DNA from: Micromonosporaceae bacterium
GTDB lineage: Bacteria > Actinomycetota > Actinomycetes > Mycobacteriales > Micromonosporaceae
Length of the DNA: 16,305 nt
Direction: 5' to 3'
NCBI GenBank assembly: GCA_019690055.1
Contig: JADGGF010000039.1
Span: 1 to 16,305, forward strand
Part shown: piece after piece, positions 13,312 through 16,305 of the stretch
Layout of the letters: every line of letters begins with the position of its first letter
Position numbering within the stretch: the stretch's first letter is position 1
Position numbers and translations under genes: made by a program
The notes under the pieces: generated by a model
Seen by the model: the letters and a program-made list of their open reading frames with translations, nothing else
What the model was told of the DNA's origin: nothing
Database searches by the model: none

Positions 13312-14604
13312 TCACATGCCGTCGCCGTCCCAGCGACCCCGGGAGCGGCTCCGCACCGGAAGGCTCGACAGGATCGGCGCCGGGATCGGCTCGCCCGGCT
13401 TCCACACGCGCCCGGCGCCCCAGTTGTGGGACCTGTCGTCGGTCCGCTCCGCCGGGTGCTCGACGGCTTCGCGCGGTGCGCCCCAGTCGAGGGCGACGGG
13501 CTCGCGCGCGTGGTCATGCCCGTGGTCGCCGTCGTGCGCGTGGTCATGGTCGCCGTCATGCGCGTGGTCATGGTCGTGCGCGTGGTCATGGACGCCGCCG
13601 TGGCCGGCCTGCAGGCGGGCAGCATCGAGCGCCTTGGCGATCGCGATCGCCGAGTGGTCCGGACCGGTTCCGTGCAGGAAGAAGGGGTCGTCCGGGGCGC
13701 CCTGGTCGTGCTGGAACTGCCAGGCCGCCCGCAGCATCTCCAGGTCCCGCTCGCTGCGCCAGGGCTGGGCCAGACCGTGGCTGGAGTGCGACCAGCGGAA
13801 CGGCCGGCCGTCCTCGGCGGCGGTGCCGTAGTTCAGGCCCTCGCCGCCCCACCGGACCCACTCGTTCTGCGTGTACCAGTTGTACAGCTCGCCGTCGGAG
13901 CGCAGCAGCCAGGTCGCGCCCCCTTCCATGGAGGTGAAGTGACCGTGCTTGATGCGCGCGGGCCGGAAGAAGTACGTCCCCACGTCGAGGGTGCCGAAGT
14001 TGTACTCCATGTGGCCCTGGATCGTGTACGCCTCCTCGTAGCACGGGTGGTGGGCCAGCCGGTGGTCGGCCCATCCCTCCTGTGCGTGCACCAGCCGGGT
14101 GTAGAAGCCGGTCACCGGGTCGACGTGGAGGTACTTGATGAACAGGCCGGGCATAGGGCCCGGGTTGGGCACGGCGTCCCACGTCATCGCCTCGGTGTCA
14201 AGGATGATGACGTCCTCGCGGGCGTCCGGCCAGCGGGGCGCGGCCAGCGAGTCGACCGGGTCGAAGCCCGCGTCGCCGTACTCCCGGTAGTGCAGGATCT
14301 TCGTGCCCTCGGCGAACCGGATGGCGTCGGTCGGCACACCCTTGGGCGCGTACACGTATCCGCCTTTACCGATCTTCCGGTCGCCGTAGTACATCACGCC
14401 CTCGAGCACGTAGTACTCAGTGTTGGCGTGGTGGATGCCCGGGCCTCGGCCCCAGTCGGTGTGAAAGTCGATTCGCAGCGAGGACGACCCGTCCTCCTCG
14501 TCGACCGACAACCGCCGCTCACTCGCCCGACCCTCCGAGCCAGGCAACTCCGCGGCATGCCAGATGTAGTCACCTTCATGAATGAGCTCGACGTGCGGTC
14601 GCAT
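13312..14604 (-). CDS. Double-cupin protein with histidine-rich C-terminal tail, copy A
   Basis: A 430-residue paralogue of the cupin at 10477-11742. Barrel 1 has His58, His59 and Glu63 but lacks the last cupin His (PKGVPTD). Barrel 2 has His185, His186, Glu190/191, His220 and His222 and is the probable metal centre. Residues 335-366 form a tail of His, Asp, Ala and Gly with 13 histidines, built mostly from HDHA-type units. A 60-residue segment then ends in PVRSRSRGRWDGDGM. That end is conserved between the copies while the linker (about 250-335) diverges, so tail and end are probably functional. The fold suggests a dioxygenase, isomerase or decarboxylase; the substrate is unknown. His-rich tails of this kind occur in Ni/Zn-handling proteins such as HypB and UreE, which suggests metal buffering but does not identify the metal. 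ATG at 14604 has GGAG 8 bases upstream. It is followed by flavoprotein a. Confidence 0.88.
   Translation of the reverse strand: MRPHVELIHEGDYIWHAAELPGSEGRASERRLSVDEEDGSSSLRIDFHTDWGRGPGIHHANTEYYVLEGVMYYGDRKIGKGGYVYAPKGVPTDAIRFAEGTKILHYREYGDAGFDPVDSLAAPRWPDAREDVIILDTEAMTWDAVPNPGPMPGLFIKYLHVDPVTGFYTRLVHAQEGWADHRLAHHPCYEEAYTIQGHMEYNFGTLDVGTYFFRPARIKHGHFTSMEGGATWLLRSDGELYNWYTQNEWVRWGGEGLNYGTAAEDGRPFRWSHSSHGLAQPWRSERDLEMLRAAWQFQHDQGAPDDPFFLHGTGPDHSAIAIAKALDAARLQAGHGGVHDHAHDHDHAHDGDHDHAHDGDHGHDHAREPVALDWGAPREAVEHPAERTDDRSHNWGAGRVWKPGEPIPAPILSSLPVRSRSRGRWDGDGM
13506..13590. repeat. Short tandem repeats encoding the His tail of cupin A
   Basis: GCGCGTGGTCATG (His-Asp-His-Ala on the minus strand) occurs exactly at 13506, 13536, 13560 and 13578. 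The spacings 30, 24 and 18 are all multiples of 6, so the array grew by in-frame two-codon units. Such an array is prone to slippage and may vary between strains. Confidence 0.8.
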
Positions 14605-14660
14605 GGCTTCTTCTCCGTTTCTCGCAGCGGCTGAGCGGTTTGGATGGCGGGTCGGCGGGC

Positions 14661-15623
14661 TCAGCCGCCGTGTTCGACGAATGTGACGGGCAGGCCGTTA
14701 GGCGTGTCAAGGAACGCCACCGGGCGGCCGGCGAACAGGAACTCCGGGCCCGCGTGTGGCGCGGCGTGCACGGTGGCGCCGAGCTCCACGGCCCGCGCCA
14801 CCGTCGCCTCGAGGTCGCGCACCTCGACCAGCCATCCGGTGTGGCCGAGGTGGCGGGCGGTGCGCTGGGTGGCCCGCCGATCGGTGCCGAGCGTACGGTC
14901 GGCGATCCGGGTCACCTCGATCCGGGCGGTGGTCGGGCCGGCGAGGAACGACAGTCGCATCACCGTGCCGGGCGGCAGGTTTGCCAACGCCTCCAGACCG
15001 GGGTGGCTGAAGGTGACGTCGTACCAACTGGCCAGGCCGAGGCCGTCGGCCCCCCAGAAGCGGGTCTCCGCCTCGAAGTCGGGGACGTGGCACACGACCG
15101 AGGTCAGCTCGGTGTAGTGCCGCTCCGGGTCGACGTCCCAGGCCGCGGTCCCGCGGGGCTGGGCGGGCTGGACGAAGACGATGTCGGTGGCCTGCGGGGC
15201 CAGCAGGAAGCCCTGGGTGACGGTCACCATTCGCTCGCCCAGCGGCACCTCCCAGGTCGCCGGCTTGGTCGCCCATTGTTGCCCGGCCTCGACCAGCTGG
15301 CGGTAGGTCACCTCGATGTCACGGGTGTACATGTTTATAGCAATGAGACCCGTGTCCGCCTGCCGCGGATGGGCCGGCAGCGGCTGGTCGGGTACGCGCA
15401 GCAGCACCAGCCGGCCGTGCCCGGCGCCCGCCGCGGTGAGCACGGTGACGGCCAGCTCGCCGACCCCCTCACCCCAGAGCCGCGCGGCCGCGGGCGCCGA
15501 AATGACGCCCTCGTCGGCGACCTGCCACCCGAGCTGGCCGACGTACAGATCCAGCGCCGGGCCGGGGTCGGTCACCCCGATGAAGGCCGCGTTGACCCCG
15601 CCGACCAGGTGGTTTCCGGTCAT
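14661..15623 (-). CDS. Two-domain VOC (glyoxalase/extradiol dioxygenase-fold) protein
   Basis: A 320-residue protein with four beta-alpha-beta-beta-beta units (about 10-78, 91-152, 170-240, 262-318), that is two VOC domains. Unit 1 reads VNAAFIGVTDPGPALDLYVGQLGWQV, and unit 4 reads HTGWLVEVRDLEATVARAVELGATV followed by FLDTPNGLPVTFVE. Two-domain VOC proteins include extradiol ring-cleavage dioxygenases, glyoxalases and hydrolases. The metal His expected in the first strand is absent in unit 1 (VNAAFIG). Unit 3 has no obvious ligand in that strand, while His261 and Glu317 in unit 4 could bind metal. I therefore cannot assign it as an active dioxygenase. ATG at 15623 is preferred, with AAGGAG about 9 bases upstream. 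The frame is open further upstream to 15995, but that overlaps the preceding gene and shows no VOC similarity. It lies 97 bases after a VOC paralogue and 56 bases before cupin A. Confidence 0.82.
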   Translation of the reverse strand: MTGNHLVGGVNAAFIGVTDPGPALDLYVGQLGWQVADEGVISAPAAARLWGEGVGELAVTVLTAAGAGHGRLVLLRVPDQPLPAHPRQADTGLIAINMYTRDIEVTYRQLVEAGQQWATKPATWEVPLGERMVTVTQGFLLAPQATDIVFVQPAQPRGTAAWDVDPERHYTELTSVVCHVPDFEAETRFWGADGLGLASWYDVTFSHPGLEALANLPPGTVMRLSFLAGPTTARIEVTRIADRTLGTDRRATQRTARHLGHTGWLVEVRDLEATVARAVELGATVHAAPHAGPEFLFAGRPVAFLDTPNGLPVTFVEHGG

Positions 15624-15667
15624 CGCATCCGCTCCTTCCCACCCGCGCGCCGCACGGAACCGAACCG

Positions 15668-15704
15668 CATCGACGTTATTGACATCGACATGACTGACAT
15701 CGAC
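15668..15704. repeat. Three CATCGAC repeats at 15-bp period between the VOC genes
   Basis: CATCGAC occurs at 15668-15674, 15683-15689 and 15698-15704, exactly 15 bases apart; the first two copies are followed by TGA at the same offset. The array lies in the 97-base gap between the two VOC genes. It could be a cluster of protein-binding sites or a remnant of short tandem duplication. I see no convincing promoter with it. Confidence 0.6.
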
Positions 15705-15720
15705 GGTGACCTGAGAGTGG

Positions 15721-16305
15721 TCATGCCGCCACCACCTGGATCTCGACTCCCACCGGCCCGCGCACCACGTCCGCCGCCATCGGCGTCGCCCCGGCCGCCA
15801 CGAGCGCGTCGTACGACTCGCGCGGCTGGTCAGCGGCGAAGACCAGCCGGCGGATGCCGGACCGGTCGATCGACCGGTCCCGGATCGGTACGCCCTCAAA
15901 AGACATGATCTCCACCCGGGCCGCTTCCTGGGCCGGTCCCATGAGAAACGTGAGCCGAAGGCGGGCCTCCGGCGGCATCCCGACCAGCTCATCAAAGGGA
16001 GGGCCGGCCATCGCGCCGTCGAAGGCCGCGGTCATCCCAGCGGCCGTGAAGAGGGCCACCGCGGCATCGTGGTCGGCCGCGGCCACCACGAGCACCGCGC
16101 TGTGCAGCTCGGAGTGCAGCCGGTCGGGGGCGGCCGCGTACGCGGCGCTCGGTCGGTGCGCCCCGGGCACGGCGAGCGGCACCGTCCACCAGACGCCGTC
16201 GGGCCCGCGCCCTACCAGCTCGGACAGCGTCGCGGTGCCGTACGGATAGCTCACCGGGCTCCGGGGCGCACCTCCGGGGGGGGGGCCCGGCGGCGCCCGG
16301 CGCGG
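15721..16305 (-). CDS. VOC-fold protein, partial (cut by window end)
   Basis: The C-terminal part of a paralogue of the complete VOC protein next to it. From the YPYGTATLSELVGRGPDGVWWTVP segment it aligns with residues about 128 to the end of that 320-residue protein. In both, a PPEARLRLTFLMGP- or PPGTVMRLSFLAGP-type stretch precedes a paired-VOC core. The final unit (GIRRLVFAADQPRESYDALVAAGATPMA to GVEIQVVAA) is a normal VOC half-domain end. A GTG at 16254 could start a 177-residue protein, but the frame stays open to the window edge, and the codons before it (GGAPRSPV) read well as the expected strand leading into YPYG. I therefore treat the start as missing. A run of ten G at 16276-16285 close to the edge could hide a frameshift. 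It is the first gene seen of the upper block; function is as uncertain as for its paralogue. Confidence 0.78.
   Translation of the reverse strand, partial: PRRAPPGPPPGGAPRSPVSYPYGTATLSELVGRGPDGVWWTVPLAVPGAHRPSAAYAAAPDRLHSELHSAVLVVAAADHDAAVALFTAAGMTAAFDGAMAGPPFDELVGMPPEARLRLTFLMGPAQEAARVEIMSFEGVPIRDRSIDRSGIRRLVFAADQPRESYDALVAAGATPMAADVVRGPVGVEIQVVAA
15859..15880. repeat. Perfect 22-bp palindrome inside the partial VOC gene
   Basis: GGACCGGTCGA (15859-15869) is followed directly by its reverse complement (15870-15880). It encodes part of RDRSIDRSG. Repeated Asp-Arg-Ser codons explain part of the symmetry, so it may not be a binding site. Confidence 0.5.

Noticed and set aside
13506..13590. CRISPR-like repeat array
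   Set aside because: Units are 13 bases at 18-30-base spacing, always in 6-base steps, and encode His-Asp-His-Ala in frame; there are no spacers or cas genes.
15624..15995. N-terminal extension of the second VOC protein, including the VDVSHVDVNNVDA stretch
   Set aside because: No suitable start codon with a ribosome site, overlap with the preceding gene and no VOC similarity; the repeat reads better as intergenic DNA.
14661..16305. Assignment of the VOC proteins as extradiol ring-cleavage dioxygenases
   Set aside because: The His-His-Glu metal triad cannot be placed with confidence in either protein, so only the fold family is supported.

Overview
The window is very GC-rich and every gene I accept lies on the minus strand, so transcription runs from high to low coordinates. 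GTG starts, stop/start overlaps, a luciferase-like F420-type oxidoreductase, an Ltp2-like aldolase with a DUF35 partner and split MaoC hydratases all point to an actinobacterium with a large catabolic repertoire. I cannot name the genus. No rRNA, tRNA, CRISPR array, transposase or phage gene is visible. Both ends of the window cut through a gene and have low-complexity, homopolymer-rich sequence.

Upper block (16305 to 8957): a partial two-domain VOC protein; a complete two-domain VOC paralogue (15623-14661); a His-tailed double cupin (cupin A, 14604-13312); an FAD_binding_2 flavoprotein (13252-11762); a second His-tailed double cupin about 78% identical to the first over its first 250 residues (cupin B, 11742-10477); and a second, diverged flavoprotein (10477-8957). 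The cupin-flavoprotein unit therefore occurs twice in tandem. A perfect 9-bp-stem hairpin 11 bases past the last stop probably ends this transcript.

Regulator (8775-8020): a FadR-subfamily GntR repressor. Downstream of it, at 7895-8019, is a well-formed promoter (TTGACT, 18-base spacer, TAGGCT). Its spacer is almost filled by the 15-bp palindrome AAACGTCAGACGTTT, which has the GT-N3-AC core of FadR-type operators.

Lower block (7894 to beyond position 1): MaoC dehydratase, LLM oxidoreductase, CaiB/BaiF CoA-transferase, MmgE/PrpD protein, a triple-Rid fusion, two complementary MaoC hydratase subunits, an Ltp2-like thiolase-fold aldolase and its DUF35 partner. After the first 6-base gap, seven consecutive junctions are 4-base ATGA or GTGA overlaps, so this is one translationally coupled operon.

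Working model (inference): the upper flavoproteins, cupins and perhaps the VOC proteins desaturate or oxidise, and possibly cleave, an organic substrate. The lower operon loads the acid product onto CoA (CaiB), adjusts its redox state (LLM), hydrates it (MaoC pair) and cuts it by a retro-aldol step (Ltp2-like/DUF35). This resembles the end of steroid side-chain degradation, but several expected steroid genes (acyl-CoA dehydrogenases, CoA ligase, Mce transporter) are not in the window. The substrate is unknown.
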